Below, piece by piece: positions 53,026 to 63,072 of a stretch of 64,000 nt of DNA. A program made the translations under genes and the position numbers. The stretch's first letter is position 1, and each line of letters opens with the position of its first letter. Below the pieces are notes generated by a model. The model did not search any database. It was not told the origin of the DNA and saw only the letters and a program-made list of their open reading frames with translations. Source of the stretch: JBOGTC01 sp050692055 (GTDB taxonomy: Bacteria > Chloroflexota > Limnocylindria > QHBO01); assembly GCA_050692055.1 (NCBI GenBank), contig JBOGTC010000013.1, positions 7,202 to 71,201 on the forward strand. The letters run 5' to 3'.

Positions 53026-54030
53026 ATGACACCGGCCGAAGGGCCGACGGACGACCTTCCCGTCGTTGCGGCGCTGCTCGCCGCGCGACGGGTGACCGCC
53101 ATCTGCCATGAGAACCCCGATGCGGACACCATCGGCGCCGCCATCGCGGTGGCGATCATCGCCGAGCAGCTCGGCAAGGAGGCGGAGATCGTGAGCGTCG
53201 ATCCTCCCGCACCCGCGTTCGGGTTCCTGCCGCGCTTCGACCAGATCATTCGGTCGCCGCGCCTCGAGCCGGACGTCGCGGTGGTGTGCGATGCGGCGTC
53301 GCTGGCACGCGTGGGCAGCATCACGTCGGACGCGGCCGAGTGGCTGTCGCGCGCCACGCTGATCAACATCGATCACCACGTGACGAACGACAGGTTCGGC
53401 GACGTCAACCACGTCGACGCTGACGCGGCCGCGACCTGCCAGGTCATCGCGGAGCTCCTGCCGCGTCTCGGCGTGCGACCGGACGCGGACGTGGCCACCG
53501 CCCTCCTCGCGGGAATCGTCCGCGACAGCCACGGCTTCTCCGACCCGGGAACCTCCGCGCGGACGCTGCGCTCGGCAGCGGACCTGGTGGAGGCCGGGGG
53601 TGACCTCGCCGCAGCCCATCGCATGCTCGTGGAGCTGCCGACCGCGACCATGGCGCTGTGGGGAAAGCTGCTCGATGCGATGGTCCCCGCGTTCGACGGC
53701 CGCATCATCTACACCATCCTCACCAAGGCGATGCTCGACGAGACCGACACGCGCCAGCACGACGCGGATGGGCTCGTCGAGTTCATGGCCAATGCGAAGG
53801 GCGTGGACGTGGCGCTGCTGCTGCGCGAGGTTGGGCCGACGACGACGCGGGTCAGCATCCGCACCAATGACCGGGTGGATGCGACGCGCATCGCGGCGGC
53901 CTTCGGAGGCGGCGGCCATGCGAGCCGAGCAGGCTGCACGATGACGGCCGCGTGCATGGACGGGCTCGATCTGCTGCTCCCGGCATGTGAGCGCGAGCTG
54001 GCGGGACTCGACGCGCGGCGGGGCACCTAG
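53026..54030 (+). CDS. nrnA: DHH-family phosphoesterase (NrnA-like pAp phosphatase / nanoRNase)
   Basis: 334 residues from ATG 53026 with GGGAGG upstream (TTG 53023 is an alternative). Motifs: AICHENPDADTIGAA (N-D-D metal site), VCDAAS, INIDHHVTND (DHH) and the DHHA1 motif GGGGHASRAG. NrnA enzymes dephosphorylate 3'-phosphoadenosine-5'-phosphate (pAp) and degrade very short RNA. pAp is the by-product of sulfotransferases, so placement beside the sulfate transporter and PAPS genes fits. Divergent from the transporter across 94 bp. Confidence 0.9.
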   Translation: MTPAEGPTDDLPVVAALLAARRVTAICHENPDADTIGAAIAVAIIAEQLGKEAEIVSVDPPAPAFGFLPRFDQIIRSPRLEPDVAVVCDAASLARVGSITSDAAEWLSRATLINIDHHVTNDRFGDVNHVDADAAATCQVIAELLPRLGVRPDADVATALLAGIVRDSHGFSDPGTSARTLRSAADLVEAGGDLAAAHRMLVELPTATMALWGKLLDAMVPAFDGRIIYTILTKAMLDETDTRQHDADGLVEFMANAKGVDVALLLREVGPTTTRVSIRTNDRVDATRIAAAFGGGGHASRAGCTMTAACMDGLDLLLPACERELAGLDARRGT

Positions 54031-54483
54031 TTGGCCATTGGGCCCGACGCCGCGCGCATGGCATCCGGCCGCATCGTGGTGATCGCCGTCTTCTACGGGC
54101 TTCTCGGTGGCACCGCGCTGCTGATCGGGCTCGGCCCGCTGCTCCAGCCTGCCGGCCCATGGATCCGCCTGGCCGGGTTCGTGGCGATTGCAACGGGAGT
54201 GACGCTCATCGCCGCCGCGGCCGGGCTGCTGTGGCGCGGCCGCCTCGGAAGGGCGCTCGGCATCGCGGGCGGCATCGCGGCGCTCGTCCTTGGAGTCATG
54301 GTGGTCGGTCTGTCATTGGCCAGCCTGGAGAGCTGCCCCGGGCTCGACGACGCAGCGCAGCCGTGCTTCGTCCTGGTCGGGGGCATCGGCTTCATCGGGC
54401 TGCTGATCACTTTCGCCGGGCTGGGCGCCATTGCGGTCATCCGACGGACCCGCAGGAGCTTCTTCCGGCCACGACGCCCGTAG
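54031..54483 (+). CDS. Small four-helix membrane protein, function unknown
   Basis: 150 residues from TTG 54031 directly after the previous stop; ATG 54058 is an alternative. Four hydrophobic helices (VVIAVFYGLLGGTALLIGLG, FVAIATGVTLIAAAAGLL, IAALVLGVMVVGLSLA, GGIGFIGLLITFAGLGAIAV) and a basic tail RRTRRSFFRPRRP. A Cys pair (C110, C119) lies in the loop before helix 4. No family recognised. Co-transcribed with the DHH phosphoesterase. Confidence 0.65.
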   Translation: MAIGPDAARMASGRIVVIAVFYGLLGGTALLIGLGPLLQPAGPWIRLAGFVAIATGVTLIAAAAGLLWRGRLGRALGIAGGIAALVLGVMVVGLSLASLESCPGLDDAAQPCFVLVGGIGFIGLLITFAGLGAIAVIRRTRRSFFRPRRP

Positions 54484-54510
54484 GCTCCTCGAGAAGCGCG
54501 GCGGGGGCCG

Positions 54511-54852
54511 TCACGCCGGCCCGCGGACGAGGGCAGGAAGCTCTCTCACGAGCCTGGAGCGCGCCCACATCGGGCCGAGACCATGACGCTTCGCGTCCGC
54601 GTGCGCCTGGAGGTCGGTATGAGGGCCGAACAACACGAGCCTTGTGCCCGGTGCCGATGATCGCCACGTCCGCAGCGCATCTTCCCAGCCAGCTGCTCGC
54701 TCGTTCCAGTCGACGAGCACCACGTCCGCCTGCGCCGGGGGCGGCAGCTGCTGCGGGGAGTCGACGCGGCTCAGCTCGGCACCGGCCTGGCGCGCCGCGG
54801 CCTCGATTCTGCTGAACAGCATGAGGTCGCGCACCACGGCGACCACCTTCAC
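54511..54852 (-). CDS. Small receiver-like hypothetical protein
   Basis: 113 residues, GTG start overlapping the upstream stop (GTGA). MKVVAVVRDLMLFSRIEAAA and ADVVLVDWNERAAGWEDAL resemble the first strands of a response-regulator receiver fold, with VDW where the phospho-acceptor Asp region lies (D48). LVLFGPHTDLQAHADAKRHG would be the next strand and helix. No output domain. The fold assignment is tentative. Confidence 0.55.
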   Translation of the reverse strand: MKVVAVVRDLMLFSRIEAAARQAGAELSRVDSPQQLPPPAQADVVLVDWNERAAGWEDALRTWRSSAPGTRLVLFGPHTDLQAHADAKRHGLGPMWARSRLVRELPALVRGPA

Positions 54853-55253
54853 GCCTGCAGCTGCTCCTCGTCCCGGTCGACCGGCTGCGGTGGCACCGGC
54901 TGCGGCCCTTCCTCGCTGCCACCTGCGGCCAGGGGCGCGTGATAACCGTTGCCGTTCATCGTCTGCTCCATCACATAGCGCGCGATGTGCATCGGGTACA
55001 CGCCGACGATCACCGGCGCTCGCACCTCGACCGACAGCTCGATGCCGATCTCGTCACGCTCCCACAGGTCCTGGACCTTGAGCGCCTCCCGCTCGGGCAG
55101 GCCGACGAAGGCGCTGGTGCCGTTGCGCGCGATGTTGCTCATCGCCTCCGGATCGAGGTTGAAGCGCCTGCGAAGGTCCGTGATGGCGACGTATGGGCGG
55201 GATGTGAGGTATCGGCGGAGACTGGAGGTGCTCGGCCGTTTGCTGGCAGACAT
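54849..55253 (-). CDS. Conserved-looking hypothetical protein
   Basis: 134 residues. A basic N-terminus (RPSTSSLRRYLTSRPYVAITDLRRRFNL) looks helical and may bind nucleic acid. The centre (AFVGLPEREALKVQDLWERDEIG, VRAPVIVGVYPMHIARYV) is a mixed alpha/beta segment, and the tail is Pro/Glu-rich. Coupled to the receiver-like gene. Not recognised. Confidence 0.55.
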   Translation of the reverse strand: MSASKRPSTSSLRRYLTSRPYVAITDLRRRFNLDPEAMSNIARNGTSAFVGLPEREALKVQDLWERDEIGIELSVEVRAPVIVGVYPMHIARYVMEQTMNGNGYHAPLAAGGSEEGPQPVPPQPVDRDEEQLQA

Positions 55254-55280
55254 CAGTCGTTCCCGTCAGTCTACCCCTGT

Positions 55281-56210
55281 TCAGGATCGCTCGCCGAAGA
55301 CACTCCGCAGGACGAACCACACGTTGGCCGGTCGCTCGGCCAGGCGCCGCATGAAGTACGGGTACCACTCCGTGCCGTATGGCACGTAGATGCGCAGGCG
55401 ATAGCCCTGCTCGATCAGCCGGCGCTGGAGGTCACGTCGGATGCCATAGAGCATCTGGAACTCGAACTGATGCGCCGTGATCCCGCGCTCGCGCGCGTGC
55501 GCCCTGACGCGCTCGATCATGGCCGGGTCGTGCGTGGCGATCCCGGGGTAGGCGTCGGCATCCAGGAGGCGACGGCTGAGCTCGACGAACGAGTCGCCGA
55601 TGGCCTGGCGTTCCTGCATCGCCACCTCCGGCGGCTCCGCGTACGCGCCCTTGCAGATGCGCGTCCGCACGCGATCCACGGCGAGCGCCTCGACGTCCCG
55701 GCGGGACCGATGCAGGTAGGACTGGATCACCGGTCCCACGTCGCAGCCATCGGCCCGCAGACGGCGCACGACCTCCAGGGTCCGGTCGGTGTAGGCCGAT
55801 GACTCCATGTCGATGCGCACGAAGATGCCGCGCCGGTGCCCCGCCTCGACGACGGGCCGGATCACTTCGAGGCACTCATCGACCCCGAGGTCGAGCCCCA
55901 TCTGCGTCAGCTTGAGACTGACGTTGGCGTCGAGGCCCTCGGCCGCGATGCGCTCGATGGCCTCCACGTACTGTGCCGCTGCCCGATCGGCCGAGGCGCG
56001 GTCGATCACGCTCTCGCCGAGCACGTCGAGCGTGGCCGTGGCGCCGGTTGCATTCAGCGCGCGAACGGCGCGGGCCGCCTGGTCCAGCGTGGTGCCGGCC
56101 ACGAAGCGCAGCGGCATGCGGCGCAGGAGCGGCGTTGCCAGCGCCACCCGCGCGATCCAGCGGCGGTCGCTGAGCCACAGGAAGAACCCGCGCAGCGCGG
56201 CGCTGAGCAT
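55281..56210 (-). CDS. Proline dehydrogenase
   Basis: 309 residues, the monofunctional FAD-dependent form (PRODH barrel). Signatures: VSLKLTQMGLD, FVRIDMESSAYTD, PVIQSYLHRSRRD, RICKGAYAEP and the C-terminal RIYVPYGTEWYPYFMRRLAE, where YxxxRRxxE binds proline. It oxidises proline to pyrroline-5-carboxylate and passes electrons to the quinone pool. The start overlaps the stop of the thioredoxin-like gene by one base. The usual P5C dehydrogenase is not next to it. Confidence 0.95.
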   Translation of the reverse strand: MLSAALRGFFLWLSDRRWIARVALATPLLRRMPLRFVAGTTLDQAARAVRALNATGATATLDVLGESVIDRASADRAAAQYVEAIERIAAEGLDANVSLKLTQMGLDLGVDECLEVIRPVVEAGHRRGIFVRIDMESSAYTDRTLEVVRRLRADGCDVGPVIQSYLHRSRRDVEALAVDRVRTRICKGAYAEPPEVAMQERQAIGDSFVELSRRLLDADAYPGIATHDPAMIERVRAHARERGITAHQFEFQMLYGIRRDLQRRLIEQGYRLRIYVPYGTEWYPYFMRRLAERPANVWFVLRSVFGERS

Positions 56211-56527
56211 CAGCGGCGGCCGTGGCTCCAGCCACGCGCACGCTCCACGGCGTTGCGAATCAGCGCCTTGCTCGGCACGTTGGAGCCATGTCCGTAGTCG
56301 CGCTGGCGCAGAGCCACGGAGCGCGCCGACGGCGGATCGATGTCGCTCCCGTCGATGCGGATGGTGGGCGAGCCGCGGAAGCCGAGGAGCTCGGCATCGT
56401 CCTCGGAGGCGACCGCGATCATCTGGATCGGCGTCTCGAACGCGTCCTCGGTCAGCACCTCAACGAGGTTCTGGCGAGCCTGCATGTAGCCGGGGTCGTC
56501 CTCGATGTAGAGCAGCTCGACGCGCAC
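56210..56527 (-). CDS. Thioredoxin-fold protein lacking active-site cysteines
   Basis: 105 residues from a GTG start. VELLYIEDDPGYMQARQNL and FRGSPTIRIDGSDIDPP match a small thioredoxin-like family seen beside mercury and redox genes. The usual N-terminal cysteine (CPxx) is Asp-Pro here and no cysteine is present anywhere, so redox catalysis is unlikely. It may have become a binding or structural subunit. Coupled to proline dehydrogenase by a one-base overlap. Confidence 0.7.
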   Translation of the reverse strand: MRVELLYIEDDPGYMQARQNLVEVLTEDAFETPIQMIAVASEDDAELLGFRGSPTIRIDGSDIDPPSARSVALRQRDYGHGSNVPSKALIRNAVERARGWSHGRR

Positions 56528-56530
56528 GGC

Positions 56531-56800
56531 TCAGCTGGTTGCGAAAAAGGCGACCAGCGCCACGACGGCGAAGGCGCCGAGGGCGGCACCGGCGTACATC
56601 CGGCGACGCTCCTCGCCGGTCATTCCCTCGCGCGTCGAGGCGCGAGGCCCACGGGATGCACGCCCGCGCCATGCGAGGTAGCGCTCCGCGTTCGTGTCGC
56701 GCGTATCGCGCGCCCGATAGGCCCGCCAGGCCGGCCACGCCACGAGGTAGGCGGCCACGCCGGCGGGGACGGCCGCCAGCAGCCAGAGGATCGCGGACAT
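56531..56800 (-). CDS. Small two-helix membrane protein
   Basis: 89 residues: helix 1 (ILWLLAAVPAGVAAYLVAWPAW), a basic ~45-residue cytoplasmic loop rich in Arg, and helix 2 (MYAGAALGAFAVVALVAFFATS) at the end. Three nt separate it from the thioredoxin-like gene and 21 nt from pgl, all on the minus strand. Function unknown. Confidence 0.6.
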   Translation of the reverse strand: MSAILWLLAAVPAGVAAYLVAWPAWRAYRARDTRDTNAERYLAWRGRASRGPRASTREGMTGEERRRMYAGAALGAFAVVALVAFFATS

Positions 56801-56821
56801 GCGCTCAGGCTACCGGATCGC

Positions 56822-57562
56822 TCACGCCGCCTCGCCCGCCGCGGCTGCATCCACGATCCACTCGAGCGAGCCCGATGCGGGACGCACCCGTGCCGCGGGC
56901 GGATCCGAGCTGCCATCGCGAATGGTGGCCAGCGCGGGCGCCTTGTCCGCGCCGCTGAGCACGAAGATCACCGCCCGCGCCGCATTGAGCACCGGGTAGG
57001 TCAGGGTCATGCGCCACGCCTCGGGCCCCGGCGCCCAGTTGCCGATCGCCCATCGTTGCCCTTCGTCCAGGCCCTCGCTGTCGGGGAAGAGGCTCGCCGT
57101 GTGACCGTCCGGTCCCATCCCCAGCCAGACGAGGTCGAAGGCCGGTGGCTCGTCGCCGCGAGCACCGAACGCGAGCCGCAGCTCGGCTTCGTAGGCGAGG
57201 GCTGCAGCGTCGAGGTCCGAGGCCTCGGCAGGCATGCGATGGACGCTGTTGGGACGCACGTTTGGCAGCTGCGCGATGAGCATCTGGTAGGCAACGCCGA
57301 AGTTGGACTCGGGATGGTCCGGCGGCACCGTTCGCTCATCGCCCCAGAAGAACTCCACGCGGGACCAGTCGACGCGGTCACGGCGAGGGGCGCCGCTGAG
57401 GAGCGGATAGACGGCCTTGGGCGTCGAGCCCCCGGACAGGGCCACGCGGAAGGCGCCCCGCTTCTCGATCGCCTCCCGTGCCGCCTCCACGAACCGGTCG
57501 GCCGCGGCAGCGGCCACGGCGTCGGGGTTGGGAAGGACCGTGAAGCGGCCGTCAGCCGTCAC
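56822..57562 (-). CDS. pgl: 6-phosphogluconolactonase
   Basis: 246 residues from GTG 57562, overlapping the opcA stop (GTGA). Motifs FRVALSGGSTPKAVYPLL, VEFFWGDERTVPPDHPESN and DLVWLGMGPDGHTASLFP are the DevB/Pgl signatures. Hydrolyses 6-phosphogluconolactone, the second step of the oxidative pentose-phosphate pathway. Last pathway gene of the operon that begins at or beyond the right edge of the window. Confidence 0.95.
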   Translation of the reverse strand: MTADGRFTVLPNPDAVAAAAADRFVEAAREAIEKRGAFRVALSGGSTPKAVYPLLSGAPRRDRVDWSRVEFFWGDERTVPPDHPESNFGVAYQMLIAQLPNVRPNSVHRMPAEASDLDAAALAYEAELRLAFGARGDEPPAFDLVWLGMGPDGHTASLFPDSEGLDEGQRWAIGNWAPGPEAWRMTLTYPVLNAARAVIFVLSGADKAPALATIRDGSSDPPAARVRPASGSLEWIVDAAAAGEAA

Positions 57563-58823
57563 GCCGCCGCCTCGCGAGCCGAGGCCAGGATGATGGCCGC
57601 CGCGCGCAGCGCGTCCTCGTACACGGGGTTGATGACGTCCATCGCCAGCTGCGTGCTCAGGAGCTCTGCCTCGGAGGCGGGCTCCATGCGGACGCGGCGC
57701 AGGAGGGCGGTCATCCCGTCCGCGTTCGTCGCCACCGTGGCCTCGTCGCCCGCGCGGTCGATGATGAACTCGGCCGCGCCCGCCTCGCCCAGCGAGGCCA
57801 GGCGGACGGAGGTCAGGTCGCCGCGGCGAACCGCATCGGCCTCGACCGGCTCGATGATCAGCTCGACCATCTCGTAGCGGCCCTCGAGCACCAGGCGCAG
57901 GCGGCCCTCCTCGAGGGTCTCGACGGTCCGATGCCGCCGCCAGCCGAGCCGGGTGGCGATCCAGCCGGCATAGAGCAGCGCCTGCGCCATGGGCGCGGCG
58001 ACGCCCGGCGTGACCTCGTGCGACTCGGCGGGCGTCCCGGGCTGTCCGACGGCATAGCGGACGTGCAGGCGGCTCAGGTTTGGCAGGTAGCGCCGGAAGC
58101 GCGTCGTGTCGAAGAACTGCGCGGTCAGCTCCTGCCACCACGCCAGCCGCGCCCACGCCAGGTCACCGACGCCGCTGCGCCGGCGCACGCTGCCGAGCCG
58201 GCGCAGGCCGGCGAGCAGGTCGTCGAAGTCTGCGGTGTCGACGATGAGCCGATCGGCCAGGTCGACCAGCTGCTCGAACACCGAGTGCTCGAACGGCGGC
58301 GTGCCCGGCCACCACACGTGCGTCGGCAGGTCGTGGATGAGCAGCGGGGCGACGACGCCGGACAGGTGCTCGGCCGCCTCGCCACGCACCGTGAGCACGA
58401 TCTCCTCGTAGCAGATGCGGTCGGAGCCGCTCACCGGATCGTGGCAGTGCGTGCTGATACGTGCATCGAGCGGCGCGCCGGCGTTCGCATGCTCCGGCAC
58501 GAGGATGATCGCTCGCGACGGATGGCGAACGCCGAGATCCATCATCGTCTGCACCACGCGGTCGGCCGCGTCGGTGTCCACCACGGTCGCGATCAGATTG
58601 AGGACCGAGGCCCGCGCATGCGGCAGCCCCTTCTCGCCGATGCGGCGCGCCCTCTGGTCGTCGGCAGCGGCGCTGGCATCCCATAGGCTGGCGAGGTGGG
58701 CCCCGATGGCGCGGACGCTGGTATCGCGCTCCTCCCACAACGGCGTGGCGAGGCTCTCCGCCTCGCCGAAGCGCATGAGGCGCCGATGCACCGCCCGCTC
58801 CCGAGCGGCGGCGCGCGCGGGAC

Positions 58824-58827
<4 letters not shown>
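57559..58827 (-). CDS. opcA: Glucose-6-phosphate dehydrogenase assembly protein OpcA
   Basis: 422 residues from GTG 58827, overlapping the zwf stop (GTGA); ATG 58776 would leave a 47-nt gap. ASVLNLIATVVD, HPSRAIILVPE, CYEEIVLTVRGEAAEHLSGVV and LLIHDLPTHVWWPGTPPF are OpcA signatures. In cyanobacteria and actinobacteria OpcA binds and activates G6PDH. It sits directly downstream of zwf, as is usual. Its presence supports an Actinomycetota/Chloroflexota-type host. Confidence 0.93.
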
Positions 58828-60433
<1,606 letters not shown>

Positions 60434-60437
<4 letters not shown>

Positions 60438-61360
60438 CGAGCCGAGCGTTCCCTGACGGCGTGCCCGCCGAACTCGTTGCGCAGGGCGGCCAGCACGCGG
60501 TCGGTGTAGCTGTCCGGCTCTCGCCGGCTGCGGAAGCGCTGGATCAGCGAGAGCGTGATGACCGGCGCCGGAACGTCGCGGGCGATCGCCTCGGCGACCG
60601 TCCAGCGGCCCTCGCCCGAGTCGGCGACCCAGCCGTGGATGTCGTCCAGGTCGTTGCCTTCCCGCTCGAAGGCATTGGCGGCGAGCTCCATGAGCCACGA
60701 TCGGATCACCGAGCCGTTGTTCCACATCCTGGCCACGGCTGCGAGGTCGAGGTCATAGTCGGAGGCGTGGAGGATGTCGAAGCCCTCGCCGATAGCCTGC
60801 ATGATCCCGTACTCGATGCCGTTGTGAACCATCTTGGTGTAATGGCCGGCGCCCGCATCGCCGCAGTAGAGGTAGCCGTTCTCCGGCGCCAGCGTGCGGA
60901 CCGCTGGCTCGAAGCGCTCGTAGACCTCGCGCCGGCCACCGAGCATGGCGCAGAAGCCGACCTCGAGGCCCCAGACGCCGCCGGAGACGCCCATGTCGAG
61001 CCACTCGATCCCCCGCTGCGCAAGCTCGGCCGCGTGGCGCTGCGAGTCATGGAAGTTCGAGTTGCCCGCATCCACGATCACGTCGCCGGGCACCAGGATG
61101 GCCGCCAACTGCTCGATCATCGCATCGGTGGCGGCGCCCGACGGGACGCTGGTGATGACGTGCCGCGGGCTGGCGGTCAGCTCGGCCAGGCGGTCCATCG
61201 GCTCGGCGACCGTCACGCGCCCCTCGTTCTCCGGCTCGGCCGCCAGCTCGGCCGCCACCTGCTCGGTGCGGTTCCAGGCCACGACCTCGTGCCCGCCGCG
61301 CGCGAGGCGGCGCGCCATCCCGGCTCCCATCCTGCCCAGCCCGCAGATCGCGACCTGCAT
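60434..61360 (-). CDS. gnd: 6-phosphogluconate dehydrogenase, short (GndA/YqeC-like) form
   Basis: 308 residues from ATG 61360, chosen for the GAGGAGAGGG site upstream; ATG 61381 overlaps the pgi stop but places that site inside the gene. NAD(P) motif ICGLGRMGAG, then DAGNSNFHDS, MGVSGGVWGLEVGFC and the catalytic GHYTKMVHNGIEYG. The short form (~300 residues) is often NAD-preferring; cofactor use cannot be settled here. Oxidatively decarboxylates 6-phosphogluconate to ribulose-5-phosphate. Confidence 0.95.
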
Positions 61361-61377
61361 CGTCGGTCCCTCTCCTC

Positions 61378-63072
61378 TCATACCGAGGCGCCGAGCACGG
61401 CGTCCATCATCTGCTCCAGCCGCGTGAGCCCCGTCTCGAGGTCGTCGAAGTGCAGCTGCAGCACGCGGCGTCCGCGGCGCTGGAGCGATGCCAGGTCACC
61501 GAGCGCCTGGGCCGCGATGAGCGTGCCGAAGGTTTCCTCCCAGCCCGGGATCGGCAGGTCCTTGCGCGGATCGGCGGTGAGCTGCAGGAAGACGCCAGTG
61601 TCCGGCCCGCCCTTGTGCAGCTGCCCGGTCGAGTGCAGGAAGCGTGGGCCGAAGCCGACCGTGGTCGCCACTCCGGCCGCGTCCCGCACGGCGGTGCGCA
61701 ACCGCTGGAGCCGCGCCTCGACCTCCGGGTCCTGCGGCAGATAGGCCAGGATGGCGAAGTAGTCGCGACCGGCCTCGAGCAGGCCCAGCAGCTGGCGCAC
61801 CGTGCCCTCGACGCTCACGGGAGTGTCGCCGAGCACCGCGGGGTCGAGCGTGGCGGCGACCCGGGGCTCGCTGACCGCGGGCATGGGTGCCGGCAGCGCC
61901 CCATCGCGGCGGTAGGCGGCCAGCAGCTCGGTGGTGGCCTCCTTGCTCTCCTGCACGTTGGGCTGGTCGAAGGGATCGATGCCGAGCACGATGCCCGCCG
62001 CGGCGCTCGCCACCTCCCAACGCACGAACTCGGCGCCGATGTCGTAAGTGTCGGCCAACACGATCTGCGCGCCGGGCTGGTCGCGCTCGGTCATGGCGGC
62101 CGCCAGAGCCTCCCACTCGTCGGCCGGGTCGTCGGCCAGGCGCACGACCACGAAGCATCGATCATCGCCGTAGCTGTCCGGGTCGCCGATGGGCTCGCCC
62201 ACGATCGGCACGATCCCGGTGCCCTGCTTGCCGGTGGACTCGGCGATGAGCTGCTCGGCCCAGTCACCGAACGACGCCAACCGGCGCGAGGGCAGAATCG
62301 TCAGCTTGTCGCGGCCGGCCAGCGCCGCCTCGCCGATGGTCGCGCCAAGGCGAAGCCCGGGGTTGTCGGGCGCCGGCCGGCGGCAGGCCTCGGCCATGTC
62401 GGTGGCTCTCTCGAGGAGCACGGCCAGGTCCACGCCACTCAGTGCGGCGGGCACCAGCCCGAAGACCGAGAGCGCCGAGTACCGCCCTCCGACGTCGGGC
62501 GGTCCCTCCACGATGCCGCGGAACTCCTGCGCCTGCGCCAGCTCCACGAGGGCCGTGCCGGGATCCGTGATGGCCAGGAAATCGAGCGCCGGCGCATGGG
62601 CGGCCATGACCGCGTGAAAGGCGTTCGGCTCGGTGGTCGTTCCCGACTTGCTGCTGACGCAGAACAGCGTACGGGCGCCGGCCGCCCATTGCCGAAAGCC
62701 GCGCACCGCGTCGGGATGGGTCGAGTCGCAGACGCGCAGCTCCAGTCGATCCGGCGTCGCCGGGCCCCCGCCGGGCATTCCGAACACGCGCGCGAACAGC
62801 TCGGGTGCCAGCGATGAGCCGCCCATGCCCAGCACCGCCGCGCGGCGATAGCCGTCCTCCGCCACGTCGCGCGCCAGGTGCTCGAGCTCCCCGACCCGCG
62901 CGCGCATCGCCGCCGGCAGGTCCAGCCAGCCGAGCCAAGCGGGCATCTCGTCGGGCGCCTTTCCGGAGGCTGCCCACAGGCTTCCGTCCTTCGCCCACAG
63001 GCGGTCCGCAACGGCCTCTCGCGCCCAGGCCTCCAGGCGCGCCTCGACCGCGTCGGAGAGCCGCAGGCTCAT
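61378..63072 (-). CDS. pgi: Glucose-6-phosphate isomerase
   Basis: 564 residues, start overlapping the tal stop (ATGA). SIS-fold motifs VLGMGGSSLAPELFA, FCVSSKSGTTTEPNAF and DPFDQPNVQESK. It resembles the isomerase half of the tal-pgi fusion proteins known from other bacteria; here the two are separate but overlap by 4 nt. Links glycolysis with the pentose-phosphate operon and helps set flux toward the sugar nucleotides used by the polysaccharide locus. Confidence 0.94.
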   Translation of the reverse strand: MSLRLSDAVEARLEAWAREAVADRLWAKDGSLWAASGKAPDEMPAWLGWLDLPAAMRARVGELEHLARDVAEDGYRRAAVLGMGGSSLAPELFARVFGMPGGGPATPDRLELRVCDSTHPDAVRGFRQWAAGARTLFCVSSKSGTTTEPNAFHAVMAAHAPALDFLAITDPGTALVELAQAQEFRGIVEGPPDVGGRYSALSVFGLVPAALSGVDLAVLLERATDMAEACRRPAPDNPGLRLGATIGEAALAGRDKLTILPSRRLASFGDWAEQLIAESTGKQGTGIVPIVGEPIGDPDSYGDDRCFVVVRLADDPADEWEALAAAMTERDQPGAQIVLADTYDIGAEFVRWEVASAAAGIVLGIDPFDQPNVQESKEATTELLAAYRRDGALPAPMPAVSEPRVAATLDPAVLGDTPVSVEGTVRQLLGLLEAGRDYFAILAYLPQDPEVEARLQRLRTAVRDAAGVATTVGFGPRFLHSTGQLHKGGPDTGVFLQLTADPRKDLPIPGWEETFGTLIAAQALGDLASLQRRGRRVLQLHFDDLETGLTRLEQMMDAVLGASV

